The notes: generated from the sequence alone by a model not told the origin. 64,000 nt of DNA from Dirofilaria immitis (GCA_024305405.1 JAKNDB010000068.1:1668501-1732500), one strand, 5' to 3'; shown: positions 1-13,168, counted from the stretch's first letter. Numbers and translations: made by a program.

Positions 1-229
1 TATTAACATGTCGCTAGACATTATACTATAGTTTAATTTATTTTAGAATGTGAAAACAATGCAAATTTTAAATGAAATAATTTTAATTGTTTTTGAAAAT
101 AATCCTTAATGATTACTATCATTTTTAAAACGATATGCTTATTTCATTTAATTTAAAGTAAATTTGTAATGAAATTTTCTTTTTGTTAATTAATATATTA
201 AATAGAATTTCATCTCTATTATTTTTCAG

Positions 230-1568
230 TTTATCATCTTCAGCAGCAGCAGAATATGCTTGTCCACCGCAAATGTTTATTTGTTTTCCATCAGCAAAAG
301 ATCCAAGATGGGATGAACGAAATCCTGGTATAACTATCAAAATTTTTATCGAACTAACAACATTTTTAAATATTTTATGAATTAGAAATATTATTAATTC
401 ATTAACTTATAAGAATAAAACTTATTAACGCTAAGCAATATGATTAATTTTCTTTTTAGAATGTTTTTCTGTTTTTGTTTTTAAATTAGCGAAAAAGAAC
501 TTTTTTTTGCAGGTATTTCAACATGTCAACTAATTTCGCTATCAAATCCTGCATGGTTCGAAGAATTTAAAGATAAATCTAGGAAGAAAACTCTTAAACG
601 ACTGAATCGAGAAAAGTATGATGAATTGAAGCATCATATTGGTGAATCGATGATAAGTCAATTCTTAGCACTATTTCCAAACCTTAAACCATATGTAAGT
701 TCGAAAATTTCGACTTCAACTTAGCAAAAAATTTTGATTAAACTTGATAAATCAGATTAATGATTATTTAGCATTATGGATTTTCAAAATAATGGGCATA
801 TCAATATATGTAAGAAAAAGAAGAAAAAACTTTCCGATCAAATAATTTTATTTCAATCAAATTCTGGAAAGTTGCTGATTGAAAGCTACTCGTGATTTAT
901 TTGTTGAATAGGAAGAGAATTGAGTTGAACATGAGTAAGTGCTGGAATTTGAATTTACAGATAACATATGTTGAATTTTCAACTCCATTAACTCAACAAT
1001 ATTATATGAAAAATGCACATGGTGAATATTATTCATTGACGCAGCAAATTGATCGGTTTAAATTGAAATTTTGGAGCGAATTGAGATGTAAAACAGATTT
1101 ACCTGGCCTCTATCTTTCAGGTAAATTGCATAGCATTTATTTTATTATTGTTTAATTCATGGTATTATCAATAATTTTATCGATTACCTTAAAAACATCT
1201 TTTATTAATTTTGATTAAATAAACAGTTTTAAATATATTAATCAATATTTTTATAAATTTTTATATTTGTTTATATATTGCATCCGATTCTTCTTGATGT
1301 TTTTCAGATCGTCTAGAGAAGTATTATTGAACATCTCGTTCTGCGTGTTATATTTTATTTCATCAATGTATTATGATCAAAGAAGCTTATTTTAGATGAA
1401 ATTGATTCGTAATAAAATCTTTTAGGACAAGATGTACTATTTTGTGGAATTGGAAGTGCATTAAATAGTGGTTTAATTACTGCTGGAAATATATTGGGAC
1501 GTAATTTATTTCAAGATCTGGAAGAAGCTTATAATAAACAAACGGATTATATCAAAAGTAATGAATGA
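230..1568 (+). CDS. RETSAT: RetSat-type all-trans-retinol 13,14-reductase, C-terminal exons only
   Basis: Four exons (230-327, 513-694, 961-1120, 1426-1568) join in consistent phase to give about 193 C-terminal residues ending at TGA 1566-1568. The order of conserved blocks matches vertebrate RetSat: ICFPSAKDPRWDERNPG, then a WFEEFKD block, LFPNLKPY, a PLTQQYY block, LPGLYLSGQD, and a final small-residue helix followed by GRNLFQDL. RetSat is a membrane-associated FAD-dependent oxidoreductase of the CrtI-like group that saturates the 13,14 double bond of retinol. The N-terminal dinucleotide-binding domain and start lie upstream of the window. All introns are GT-AG with poly-pyrimidine acceptors and no frameshift was seen. 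The family call is firm. Whether this nematode copy acts on retinol or another polyene or steroid substrate cannot be told. Confidence 0.85.
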
Positions 1569-3995
1569 TACTTTGCAAACTAAGATTTCAGATTAACTTT
1601 TTTTTATTAGTTTCCCATATTGCATGAATTTCGTGAAAAATACATTTCGAAATAGGTCAGCTTTTTATTTTTATTTCATCATTTTAATAAAACTTTTAAA
1701 TTAAAATGATTTGTTTATTTAAAAATTTGGATTATAATTTGCATAAATCAAATGTTACATATCTTTGAGTCTAAAATATGTAGCCATAAATTTTAATCAA
1801 AACTAAAAGCGAATTGATTTAGAGTCGATAAAATATAGAAATAAACAGGAGATAAATAGATTACTTAACATATTGTTTACTAAATTAACGAAAAGAATAA
1901 ACAATATTATCCCTTTCTACTTACTGAATCATTTCTCTCATAGACTATGCGATTTGAGGAAACTCATTTTATAAATATTGAAATATTGGAAAAGGAGAAA
2001 AAAATGAAAAATTGATTGCTTAAGCTAAATTCATCGATGAAACTCCAAACTTTGGAATATTGAAGCTAATCTCGAGATAGATTTGAATGATTATAAAACT
2101 ATTGCAGGATATAAAAAAGAAATTTATGTATATGTATATATATGCATGTAATAATAAAATATTGTTTATTATTTTGTGCAATTACAATTAATAAATATAA
2201 TAATTGCAAGTAAAATAGTCCCTCTAAATTTTCATCTTCTGAAATAGAATCTTTTTTTTTTTTGTTCGATTGAAAACAGATGAATCAAAAGGAGCGGAAA
2301 AAAATGATTTTTCCTCAACTTAAATTGTAATTTAAAACAAATGTCAGCTGTTGAATTTATTTTAGCGAAATGTTACTTCAATGAATCTTTTATATATTAT
2401 ATTTTTCAACAAATATATAAACAGAACTATTTCTTCAAAAATTTTCGTAAACAATTATTTTTTACGTTTTTAATCATTACTTTATTTATTTAAATTAAGC
2501 AAATAATTATTCATGTTTTGATTTTCAATTTCCATCACAATTTTGATTTTCAATTTCAATTTCAATTTTTAATTTCAATTACAATTTCAATTTTTTACCT
2601 AACGATTAAAATTGGGCGATGGCAAAAATTGATCAAATGATTATTTATATTTCGATTTTTCAATTTCCATTAAAATTTCGATTTTCGATTTCAATTACAA
2701 TTTTTTCAATTTTTTACCTAACGATTTAAAATTAAGTGATAGCAAAAATTGATCAAATAATTGTTCATATTTCGATTTTCAATTTCAATTTTAATTTCGA
2801 ATTTTCGATTTCAATTTTAATTTCAGTTCTTAATTTCAATGACAATTTCAATTTTTTCCTTAGCGATTAAAATTAAGTGATGGCAAAATTTGATGCAATT
2901 ATGATGCATCGAAAATTAAAATAAAAAATACGGACAAAAATTTTTTTTTTAACATTTGTAAAGACAACTTATCAATGATAATGATTGTTGATAAATTAAA
3001 TTTTATCATTGAATTTTTTGCGAAATTTAATTTATTTCCAATATATTTTTCCCCTTAATTTAATCAAAAAAAAGAAAAAGACTCTAATTTGATAATCATT
3101 ATCAATCTAATTGCCGTACAATTAACAATAAATGAAATAAACACTTTGTATGAATTAAGAAATCATTTGAAATTTTGTTTGAAAAATATTTACGAGAAAG
3201 AAGAAGAAGAAAAAAAGAAATGATAATAAATAATTTATTGTCAATTAATTAATTTCAAATTACTATCATTTTTAACATATTTCAAATAAATTATTTTTTC
3301 CGAAATAATTTTAATAAAATTAAAAATTCTCTCAAATCATTTCCAATGAATGATCACAAAAAAAAAAAAAAGAAAGTATTTTTGCCAGAAATTAATTCAA
3401 AATCTAAAAATAATTTCAAAAAAACCAAAAGAAGAAAAAAAACAAAAATTTATTATTAATCATTTAATAAAATTAAAAATGCTTTTGTTAAATAAATTTT
3501 CAAATACTTTCACTAAAATATAATATCAATTATTTTACGATATTGAATCATTCAATCGATCATTTTGTCGAACGAAAAGTTAACGAACTATAAAAACAAG
3601 TTATGTTGAATTAATGTGAATATATTTCGATGATAATTCTCTTTCTCTCTTTTCTTTCTCTCTCCCTTTCTCTCTCTCTCTCTCTTTTCCCTCTTCCTCT
3701 TTCTATTTGAAATATTTATTTTTTCAAAAAAAATAAGAAAAAAGTTATTTCATTTCTTTTCTCTTCCTTACTTACTTCTTCTTCCTCATCATTGATGCTT
3801 ACATTTCATTTCTTTTATCAAAATTTTCTTTATCAAAAAATATTTAATTTAATTTTTAGGAAAGAAAAAAATTAAATTTAAATTTTATGAAAATATTAAA
3901 ATTAAATTATCAAAAAAATTCTTTCTTAGCATTTTTAATAATTCAAAATTTTAGTTATATTGAAGAATTGATAAGATCGAGAACAAAAACAGGAA
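1569..3995. other. Intergenic AT-rich spacer
   Basis: No coding signal was recognised. It holds a CAATTT-rich tandem repeat (about 2515-2890), a CT-rich tract (about 3640-3700) and several poly-A/T runs. The last part should contain the promoter of the first transthyretin-like gene, but no distinct element stands out. Confidence 0.6.
2515..2890. repeat. CAATTT-rich tandem repeat, higher-order unit about 120-140 bp
   Basis: Short CAATTTC / ATTTTCGATTT words are arranged in a longer unit. The unit contains a conserved core, AACGATTAAAATT followed by GTGATGGCAAAAATTGATC, seen near 2600, 2719 and 2860. Copies have diverged in length. Confidence 0.7.
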
Positions 3996-4892
3996 ATGCT
4001 TTCTTGTCAACTTTTACTACTACTACTATTAGCTATTTCATCATGTGTTTGTGGTTTATTGGGACGAAAAAAATATTACGGTAACGGGTGAATTAAATTG
4101 TGGTCGAAATTATTATTCCAATGTAAAAGTTGAATTATGGGAAGCTGATACATGTTAGTATCACTTTTTTTTTAATTGTAAAATACATTGGAAATAATAA
4201 TAATAATAATAATAATAGTAATAATAATGATAATAATAATGATAATAATAATGATAATAATAATAATAATAATAATGATAATAATAATAATAGTAATAAT
4301 AATAATGATGATAATAATAATAATAATAATAATTTTTAAAAAGTAATTTTTCCAATTTTATTATCAGCGAATCATTTTTTTATTATTATAAAATAATATT
4401 TGAAAATTAATTTTCTTTCTTTTTTTTAATTTTTTTATTTTTATAGTTGATCGAGATGATAAATTGAATACTACACAAACAGATCAAAAGGGTCGTTTTA
4501 AAATATTTGGTCAAGCACGTGAAATACGTCATATCGAACCTTATTTAAAAGTTCATCATTTTTGCAAGAATGGACAACATGATGTGGTAAGATTAAATTT
4601 AAATTTATCAAATATTTTCGTCAAATTTTATAGCCAAAATTTTAGTTATAACATTGTATTTAGCCTTTTTGATCATTCAAATTTATTTTTTAATTATATA
4701 AAATTTATAATTTTCTCATTAATTTAATACTTTTGAAATCTTTTTATTTTATTCATAAATTTAATTTAAATTTCAGCGATGTGAAATGACGGATCGTTTT
4801 GATGTACCGAAAAATATCAAGGCAAAACATATGATTTAGGCTTAATCGATTTATCCAATCCTACGAAGAAACGAAAAATGAAATGTCACTAA
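3996..4892 (+). CDS. Transthyretin-like family protein 1 (reading frame broken by two homopolymer indels)
   Basis: Three exons (3996-4153, 4447-4586, 4777-4892) encode about 137 residues once two length differences are allowed for. The ATG at 3996 starts a leucine-rich signal peptide (MLSCQLLLLLLLAISS) and lies three bases after an AG that could be a trans-splice acceptor. TTL hallmarks follow: NITVTGELNCG, VKVELWEADT, then DDKLN, IEPYLKVHHFCKNG, CEMTDRFDVP and TYDLGLIDL, with the usual four spaced cysteines. TTL proteins (PF01060) are small secreted beta-sandwich proteins abundant in nematode secretomes. The A-run 4067-4073 is one base too long and the A-run 4810-4814 one too short for the conserved frame. 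The net change is zero, which suggests consensus error, though a young pseudogene is possible. Confidence 0.8.
4192..4334 (+). repeat. (AAT)n microsatellite inside intron 1 of TTL gene 1
   Basis: About 140 bases of AAT/GAT/AGT triplets (mostly AATAAT interrupted by GAT) lie wholly between the exon-1 donor at 4154 and the exon-2 acceptor at 4446. The poly-Asn and poly-Tyr reading frames here are artefacts of the repeat. Confidence 0.95.
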
Positions 4893-7235
4893 GAGGGAAA
4901 GGGAGAGAGGGAGAGAGAGAGAGAGAGAAGAAAAAAGTTTTTGAAAATAATTTTTTAAATAAGTAAAAGTGCAGCAATGATAATTCCAATTATGCAATTC
5001 TATTCGTATCAACGATCAATGATTTAGATTCAGATGCTCTATTTTTGCTCTCTTCATGCTCTATATTATGCTTTTGATATGAATATATTAATTCGAAAAT
5101 TTTTTGCCTTCATTTTAAAGCAAACTTTCCATTTCATTTTTAGTGTTTGGTGTAAAGTTGATGTAAAAAAAGGAGTGAACTTTGCAAAATATAAAGAATC
5201 TTTTTTTTTTCCTTTCGAACTTCTTAATGATCAAGTGATGTCAATTTGATGCTTACTTTTTTTTCAATGTTTTATTTTTTTTTAAAAAAAAACGAAGAAA
5301 TTCTAAGCTAAGATTTTTTTTTGTATGTAATATGGGATTCTAAATATTGATGTATATTCCATTAAATATGCGCTTAATTCTTTTCTCATATTTCATATTG
5401 GAAAATTGTTAAAAATTAATCATGAAATAATAATGATGATAAAAAAAAATGATACTGTAATATGTAATATATAGTATCGAGTATTATTCGTTTATCGCTA
5501 TGCAAAAAAGACGAAAAAAACAATTATTATTGAAAATTATCAAATTAACTTCTGATTCAATGAATGTATTATGATTGAAATAAATTATTATTATTGATAT
5601 ATCAATGAATCTATCGAAATGATGATAAAAATTAAATTCATAATCGTTAATTGATGTTATCTTCGGAAATCTATTTAAATGCAATTAGATCAAAATATTA
5701 TACGAAACAATCGATTCATAAACAATCAATCGTTTTTGCATATGTATGATTTCTCGTAATTCATTTTATCGATTATCTAATAAAAAATTTTGAAAATTAT
5801 TTGTTAAATTAAATCAATATCTATGTATGCTGATAAAAGTAAGGTATTGCTTTTGATTTTAATCGATTCTATGATTATTGATAACTTTGTTAGAAAGAAT
5901 GATTCATTCGAGAACAGGAAAAAAACGAAAAAACTGATTCATAATATTGGTTGTTATAGCTTTACGAGAAAGTATAATTTTTTAAAATTTTCAAAATAAT
6001 AAAAATTAAATTATATGCAATAAATTATGAATTATCTTTAACAGAAAAAGTTATATTTCAATATTCAAAATTGCTTTTTGAATTACAAATTACAGTGATA
6101 AATTAAATATTGAATTATTATCAATTATGATGATAAATTAAACATGATATGAATTATAAATTATAGTAATAAATCAGATATGATTTATTTATTTTTCAAT
6201 GATAAAGAGCAAACTTTGAAATATCATACTTTATTAAATTGGTCGATTGTTTATAATCAATTGTTATCAATTGTTTATAATAAAATACTATTCGAGATAT
6301 AAGCATTTATTCATTAATTAATCAATTTCATGCCTAGATCATCATAACTTTTTGGACTAAAAATGAATTTAATCGAGAGTTTTTAAAGTCAGAAACTTCT
6401 AAAATCTAACTTCAAGTTGAAATTTTGCTTGATTTGAAATTAGTCTAGAATCCAACTTCATGTTTAAACATTACTTGATTTGAAATTGATCTAGGCTAGG
6501 CATTTTTAAATGCATAAAATAGAAATTATTCGAAAAATGTCATTTTATTTTCGAATATTAGATATGAAATCGAATATCTGTTCTCAAAATAATTTTAAAC
6601 GATGTTTGAATTATGAATGGAATAAATACATTTTCATATGTTATCAGTTAATCACGATTTGCAATGTCGATATTAATCAATCAATTTAATCATTTTACTC
6701 AAAAATAAGCCGAATACGAATTTGTTAAATTTGGACTATCAATTTTACAATAACACTTGACATTACGGCGAATTGTATGATAAGATAGACTTGACAGAAA
6801 ATTAATATGATAAATATATCACTAACATGTATATATATTCTTTGATAAGGTAACAAATAGTAGTGTTTGTCGTATATGATAAATAAATATGTTGCATTGA
6901 TAAACAGATTAAAAGAAATAAACAAATATATAAATGGAAGTTGAAAATTCTTTCTTTCATGATATACTAACTTTTTTTTTTTTAATATGAATTTATTATT
7001 TTCCTCATAGCTTTAATCTCTCATTGATAAAATAATAGATGTTAATAGTGTCATATGATGCATTTCTAGTAAATGATAAATATGTATGATAAGTGTAGAT
7101 GATTATTGATAAAAAATAAAAAGAAATAAACAGATGTGCAAGAAGAAGTTGAAAATTCTAGAAAATATAAATTTATTTATTTAATTACATCAATTCTATG
7201 TATCTATACATGTTATGAATATATTTTTTTTAATA

Positions 7236-7575
7236 TGTAAATTATCTTTTTGTCAACAAATATATAGGAAGTAAAAGTAAATAAATAAATAAGTGTATGT
7301 ATATATCTATATATGTATATATTGATATGTAAATTATCTTTTTGTCAACAAATATATAGGAAGTAAAAGTAAATAAATAAATAAGTGTATGTATATATCT
7401 ATATATGTATATGTTGATATGTAAATTATCTTTTTGTCAACAAATATATAGGAAGTAAAAGTAAGTAAATAAATAAGTATATATGTATATATTGATATGT
7501 AAATTATCTTTTTGTCAACAAATATATAGGAAGTAAAAGTAAATAAATAAATAAGTGTATATACATATATATTGC
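7236..7575. repeat. Minisatellite, unit about 92 bp, four copies
   Basis: Each unit begins ATGTAAATTATC, continues TTTTTGTCAACAAATATATA and ends with an AAATAAATAAATAAG and TATGTATATAT tail. The ATTATC landmark recurs at 7241, 7333, 7425 and 7503, giving periods of 92, 92 and 78. The third unit is shortened by loss of part of the TA-rich tail. High identity between units suggests recent expansion. Confidence 0.9.
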
Positions 7576-7910
7576 TGTAGGATCGAGAATTAGCAATTTC
7601 AATTATCATCATGAATTGCAATTTGATGGAAAATAACTTGACGAAAAATAAGAGATCAGCTGACATCCTATCAATTTGTATTCAACGTATCTATTTTTAA
7701 CTTCGTTACACGATCTATGCAATTAGATATACGATAAGTGAAAAGGTTTAAAACTTATATCAAGTTTAATTGAAAATATCTAATAATTTTTCAATCTTTA
7801 ATCTCTTATATTTCATATTTTACTTCTAAATGGAAGTTTAAGTTCATTTTTTTCTCACATTTTTGAAAAGATGAATGATTATGCTTTTGTTGTAAACAAA
7901 ACAAATGATA

Positions 7911-8004
7911 TTTGATAAAATTATGAAAATATCTATCAACATATTGATAAATATATTTGATAAAAATATGAAAATATCTATCAACATATTGATAAATATG
8001 TTTG
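7911..8004. repeat. Tandem duplication, 46-47 bp unit, two copies
   Basis: TTTGATAAAA, then ATGAAAATATCTATCAAC and ATATTGATAAATAT, occur twice back to back (starting about 7911 and 7957) with only one or two differences. Confidence 0.85.
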
Positions 8005-8729
8005 TCTATATTGATTGAATATATTATGCTTTATATTTTACAAAAAAAAATCATACATTTTGTTTTATTCTGCAAGAAAAAATATATTTGCTAATTTTAT
8101 AAATTTCATAGTTATCCAATAATTTTGCAAGAAATTTTTTGTTTTCTTTTTTCGCAAAACAAGAATGTATAATTCAATGCATGTATATTACATTAATTAA
8201 AATTAATTCTTATAATTCAATTCCAATTAACATTTCATTCATCAAACATTATATTGTATTAGGGAATTTTTTGATAAATAATTTGTTAAAATAATTTTTA
8301 TCAAAAATTTCATTTCATAATCTTTTTTTTGCGATAATTTTTCTTTTTGTTTTAGCGAAATAAATATTAAAAATATTTATTTGAAAAAAAAATCATTTCC
8401 CATATTTTGAATTTATTTATTAGCAATAAATTTGCTATGAAAATTTTTATGAAACTTTTGCTAAAATTTCAATAAATTTTCCAATGAATCATATAAATTA
8501 TATATATGTATAGTCGCTTATTGAGTAATAATTAAATTTGATAATTTTAAATTTCATTTTCAATTTGTTTATGATATCAATTGAAATGATATTGTACTTT
8601 TTTTGCGCTTTTGTTATAAATACTAAATGACTAAACTTGACATTTCTCTAATAAAATAAGATAATCAAAATGATGATAGTGATAATAAATGATTATTAAT
8701 TAAAAAAATGATAATAATAAATAAGAAAT

Positions 8730-8960
8730 GAAATTATGAGTGATTGCTTATTACCTGCATTAAGATTGATGATTGTCATAAGTAATTGTGTTTATTACCT
8801 ATATTAACATTACAAAGAGCAAAATCATAAGTGATTGCTTATTATCGACATCAACATTAATAATTATCATAAGTGATTGTGCTTATTATCTATATTAACA
8901 TTGCAAAGAGCAAAATTATAAGTGATTGCTTATTACCAGCATTATTAACATTGATGATTA
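8730..8960. repeat. Tandem repeat, 91-bp unit, about 2.5 copies
   Basis: The landmark AGTGATTGCTTATTA recurs at about 8740, 8831 and 8922, a constant 91-bp period. Each unit also contains a second related half (AAGT[AG]ATTGTG[CT]TTATTA), so the unit may itself be an old dimer of about 45 bp. Confidence 0.85.
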
Positions 8961-9832
8961 TCATATTATCAATAGTGATAATAATATATCAATAATGAAT
9001 AATGATGATATATTTTGTACAAACTAGTTTTGTTCTTTTTATAAACAAATTTCATCTTGTCCTTTCCTTTATTTTATCGTTGAAAGTGAAAGATGAATGA
9101 ATGAATAAATTAGATAAATGATGTGAATATTTTTTGATGACTTTTTTTTCTTTTTTGGTTTATTGCAATGAATTATTTCCCGAAATTGTTCCGATCGATA
9201 AAAAGAAAAGAAAATTATTTAAAATGAAATAATTAGTTTTAAAAATATGTGATCAAAGAAACATTGTTCTATTTTTTTTTTTTTGAAATTAAAATTTTAA
9301 ATTCATTTCAAAAGTACTACCATATGATTTTATGATGAGGAAGAAGAAATGAAAAATACTATTTTTAAAATTTCAAAAGTTAGAAGTTGAAGTTTTAAAG
9401 TGTAGTCATTCGTTCGTTAAACTTATATTCGTCTTATCATCTGTGATAAAAGCACTTTTGTTTAATGCTTTACGCATCTTTGATGAAAGCACTTTTGTTT
9501 AATGTTTTACTACTTTTGCGAATGAATGTGAAAATATTATCTTTTCGAAAAGAATGATATGAATTAATTGATTATTATTAAATTTAAATTGTAACACTTA
9601 TCATCAGCGATAAATGAGAAATAAATATTCCCGAATTCTTGAATTATAAATAGTTACTTTGGAATTACTGCAAATTAAATTAAATTATTTAATTGGAAAA
9701 TTTTGAATTTCTTATACGTATAAGATTAAAAACAAATTTTATCAGAATTTCATATCATGCAATTATTATCACTTATATTTCCTTTATCATCTTATCAATG
9801 AAAAATATTCTTACTAATTTCAAAGGATAGAT

Positions 9833-9845
9833 TTCTTCTTGCAGA
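9833..9845 (+). promoter_or_regulatory. Probable spliced-leader trans-splice acceptor of TTL gene 2
   Basis: A pyrimidine-rich stretch ending TTCTTCTTGCAG sits one base before the ATG at 9846. With no upstream exon visible, this is the arrangement expected for nematode SL trans-splicing. It supports the start choice but is inferred from position and motif only. Confidence 0.55.
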
Positions 9846-10740
9846 ATGATCTTTTGGCATTTATTTGTATTGCTTGGTTTTGTTGCATTTTCTGCAAATG
9901 CAGGTGTTATTGGTTCAGTTCAAAGTATTACTGTAACTGGTCGACTTGCTTGTGGAACGAAATCAGTCCGTGATGTTGAGGTTCAACTTTGGGAAGAAGA
10001 TACAGGTAAATTTTTTTTTTTCTTTCAAATGTTTACATACATTTATTGCTATTTCTGTAATCATAAATTTTATGCAAAAAAATTAATTTCCAAATAGTGA
10101 AAACAATAAATCGATTCTTCTATATTGGCAATTCGAAAAGTAGGATAGTCCTTTTTTTTTTTGCCAAAATCTCAAATATGAATTGATCGGAAATATTTGA
10201 ATAATTTCAGGTGATCCAGATGATCTATTAAATACTACACTGTCTGATGCTAAAGGAAATTTTCGTGTATACGGTGAAGATAAGGAGGTGACCGCAATTG
10301 AACCCTATTTAATCATTAAGCATAGTTGTGATAATGGTATTATCAATCCGGTCAGTTTTTAAAATTTGAATTTTTTCTTAAATTTAAACGTAACAATTTT
10401 CTGACAATTAATTATTTGCCATTATCAATTTTCGGTAGTTTGACCTTTGTTTGACCTTTGCATTTTTTCTAATATCTTAAATAACAATGTCATTTTAATT
10501 TGTTTTTTTTTGCTTAATTATTAGAAACAAGAAACATAAGAAAAAAAAGCAGCTATTATTATTAAAATCAAAAATCATTATCAACAAGATCAAGAAATTA
10601 TTGATTTCTAATATTTTCAGAAATGCACAATTACTGATGAATATCCTATTCCAAAAGAATTCATTGGTCAAACTTACGATATGCATATCGTAAGTTTGAA
10701 TATCGTCGGAAAGAATCATGATAAGAAATGTAATGAATGA
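9846..10740 (+). CDS. Transthyretin-like family protein 2 (intact)
   Basis: Exons 9846-10005, 10211-10350 and 10621-10740 give an uninterrupted 139-residue protein, a normal TTL length. Residues 1 to about 19 form a signal peptide (MIFWHLFVLLGFVAFSANA), followed by SITVTGRLACG, VEVQLWEEDT, GDPDDLLNTT, a GNFRVYGED block, IEPYLIIKHSCDNG, KCTITDEYPIP, TYDMHIVSLNIV and a final cysteine near the C terminus. All four family cysteines are present. Introns are GT-AG with phases 1 and 0, the same positions as in the other four copies. It is the best-preserved member and the template for recognising the others. Family members are secreted, with roles reported in neuroprotection and engulfment signalling in C. 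elegans and as antigens in filariae. The ligand of this copy is unknown. Confidence 0.95.
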
Positions 10741-10865
10741 TTGATTGATCAATGGCAAATAATGGATAATTAAAATAATATAAATCTTTTTTTTTTTTTG
10801 AATTAAAAAATGTGAACATAACATTGATTTATATACTATTGTTTGTTTGAGATTATTTATAAAAA

Positions 10866-10871
10866 AATAAA
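10866..10871 (+). terminator. AATAAA polyadenylation signal of TTL gene 2
   Basis: The canonical hexamer lies about 125 bases after the stop codon, in an A-rich stretch before a T-rich region. Confidence 0.5.
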
Positions 10872-10989
10872 ACATTCATTGTCAATTTTGATTTTTTCTC
10901 CTCTTAATTAAATGATTTGTGGAAGAAACTATCCTCAAATATATTTGAAAATTTAATACTTTTCGTTTCCTTCTTTTTTTTTTAATTTA

Positions 10990-11330
10990 ATAATTAAATA
11001 ATAACGATTGGATTAGATTTTATTCATAGTACGGTATAATTTGTGCTAATATTTTTATCTCGAAATATAGTCGAGACTAGAGTGATAATGAAATATATTA
11101 TATTATTTTTATTTAAAATTACTGATTTAATAATGATAATATCTATTCTTTTTAATTTAATAATTAACTTTTAGTTAATAACGATGGATTAAATTTTATT
11201 CATATTACGATAAAATTTGTACTAATATTTTTATCTCGAGATATAGTCGAGACTAGATTGATAACAAAATATTTTATATTACTTTTTATAAAATTACTGG
11301 TTTAGTATGGACAATATGTAATACAGTTAT
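10990..11330. repeat. Direct tandem duplication, about 175 bp, two copies
   Basis: AACGATTGGATTA at 11003 is matched by AACGATGGATTA at about 11180. ATTTTTATCTCG followed by ATATAGTCGAGACTAGA at 11051 is matched at about 11226. Both copies contain a CTCGA...TCGAG inverted repeat that could form a small hairpin. Copies differ by scattered substitutions and small indels. Confidence 0.85.
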
Positions 11331-12342
11331 GTTATCAATTTTCATGCATTTACTGATAGAAGATAAATGATTAGCATCTTTATCAAAAATAATCTAAGCC
11401 ATGTTCGAGGCTTTTTAGAAGTCTTATTTAAACTCTTCGTATATGCTGTAATTTTGGAAAAAAAAATAGTATTTAGAAATAGTTTTGTTTTTTGATTATA
11501 GGTAATTAAAGAATCATAGGTAGCCAAAGAATCATGGATAGCCAAGACTAAATGAAAATTAATGTGCCTAGTACTGAAACGATAGAACTGGATTAAATTT
11601 TAGAATACTTTGTGATTAATTACTTAGCTTTTTTCTGATCAAAACCTTAGTAATATAAAAGTGCATCATAGGTTCTTTCTCATTGTTCATAAAATTTTAA
11701 AAGGTCCTATTAGTTCAATCAATATTATTGATCATCAAATTAAAATACCATGGATCATCATTTCACTACAATATCTTTCTCATTTTGAATCATATTGATT
11801 TATGAATCTATCCTCTCTCTCTCTCTCTCTCTCTCCCTCTCAGTACAACTTCTACATCTTTAAAACTTCCTCAACAGTACCATTCCTTTTTCTCACTCAA
11901 TCTATTCATTCACGAAAACATAAAATTAAGAAATAGTAAATAGGATCAAAATCTTAAAAAAAAAAAAAATCAATCAATCAAATGTCTCATTTTTGTCGAT
12001 ATCTATTTATGAGTTATAAAAATAGAACAGAATGATAATGATGAAAATAAAAATTCTATGAAAATTTTCCATAAATTTTTTATTTTTGTTCTCTCTCATT
12101 TGATAGCTTTTGTTTTTTTTTTTTTTTCCTAAAAATATCAAAAAGAGTTTTCGATTTTTTTCGATAAATCCAAAATAATTACTCAAATATTATTTAAAAG
12201 TTTTTTTTCGTTTTTAAATTGTTAATAATTAATCAAACGAAAAATTTTTCATTTATTTTTGAATATAAATTACAAAAAAAAAAAAAATGTATTCGTTTTT
12301 CTTTGCATTTAGCAATTTTAAAATTTAGTTATTTTTGAATTG

Positions 12343-12548
12343 TAACAAATAAATGAACAAAGTTTTAATTATTTGCCATTTTTCTGTCATTTTTTAAAAT
12401 TGCGAAATTTTGAGAATTTTTTCAACAAATTGAGTATATAATAAAAAAAAACGATAAATAATCATTGTAAATAAAAATGTAATATATTATAAAGTTTACA
12501 AATACTCCTGATATTATCAGATTTATATAATGAATAATAAATTGATAA
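12343..12548 (+). repeat. Dispersed repeat, copy A (contiguous)
   Basis: This 205-bp stretch matches, in inverted orientation, two separated blocks near TTL gene 5. 12343-12478 pairs with 19733-19865 and 12479-12548 pairs with 19097-19171. Shared words include CAACAAATTGAGTATATAAT, CGATAAATAATCATTGTAAA and AAATACTCCTGAT. No coding capacity or obvious terminal repeat was seen in this copy. Confidence 0.8.
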
Positions 12549-13168
12549 GCAATACTTTTCAACTTAATGATTTTCAAATCTTGTCTTAAGAAGAAATGAA
12601 GTAATAAGAATGAGTCTGATTAAAATTTCTTAAGATTCAATTATGTTAATGATAACTGTTCTTGTGGTCAAATTATCAAGTTTGAATGATGAGCATAGAG
12701 TTGAAATAAAAATAAGTTTTTCAAGCAAAATTTAACGTTTCATTTCTTTTTAAAAGTTTTTATCAGATATCAATTTTTATAAATTTAATTTAATTTTTGA
12801 AATTTTATCAATCATGCTTATCAAAACTTTCAAATTTAGCAAGTTAGATTAATATTAATTTTTCGATTTTCTTTATGTTAATTTGCGATATTTGATTTAT
12901 CTTTATTACTGTTTAATTTCTTTGATTCTATTCTAACAAAATTGATAATTCTATCGTTTCTATTTTTTTTTCAAATATTTGTCTAAATTAAAAAAAAAAA
13001 AAAATTCAGAAATAACGTGAAGGATACTTTAGATTTAGATTATTAATCAAAATTTCTGTTGAAGTTTTAATGAGATTACAGCCTTTTGATAATGATATGG
13101 AAGTTTTAGATCAATTGTGCAAATTAATAGGTTTAAAGTTCAGGTATGTATTGCCAATCTTTTTAGCT

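Larger units (their letters stand above)
4893..9845. other. 5-kb repeat-rich intergenic spacer
   Basis: No exon with family similarity was found on either strand. A GA-rich tract directly follows TTL gene 1 (about 4895-4930). The spacer contains three separate tandem-repeat arrays listed individually (7236-7575, 7911-8004, 8730-8960) and a short direct duplication of AGCACTTTTGTTTAATG near 9450 and 9488. The rest is AT-rich sequence without recognisable signal. Confidence 0.6.
10741..13168. other. Spacer between TTL genes 2 and 3
   Basis: No gene was recognised. It contains a 175-bp direct duplication (10990-11330), a CT microsatellite (about 11811-11840) and one copy of a dispersed repeat (12343-12548) that reappears inverted around TTL gene 5. 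Remaining sequence is AT-rich with many homopolymers. Confidence 0.6.

Noticed and set aside
4130..4355. Poly-Asn (plus) and poly-Tyr (minus) open frames
   Set aside because: They are translations of the AAT microsatellite inside an intron whose splice sites are supported by the flanking TTL exons.
7334..7666. 110-codon minus-strand frame with repeated YIFVDKK
   Set aside because: The repetition follows the 92-bp minisatellite period exactly. It has no start context and no family.
10495..10875. 126-codon minus-strand frame
   Set aside because: It is antisense to the last exon and 3' UTR of TTL gene 2, whose coding sense is clear.
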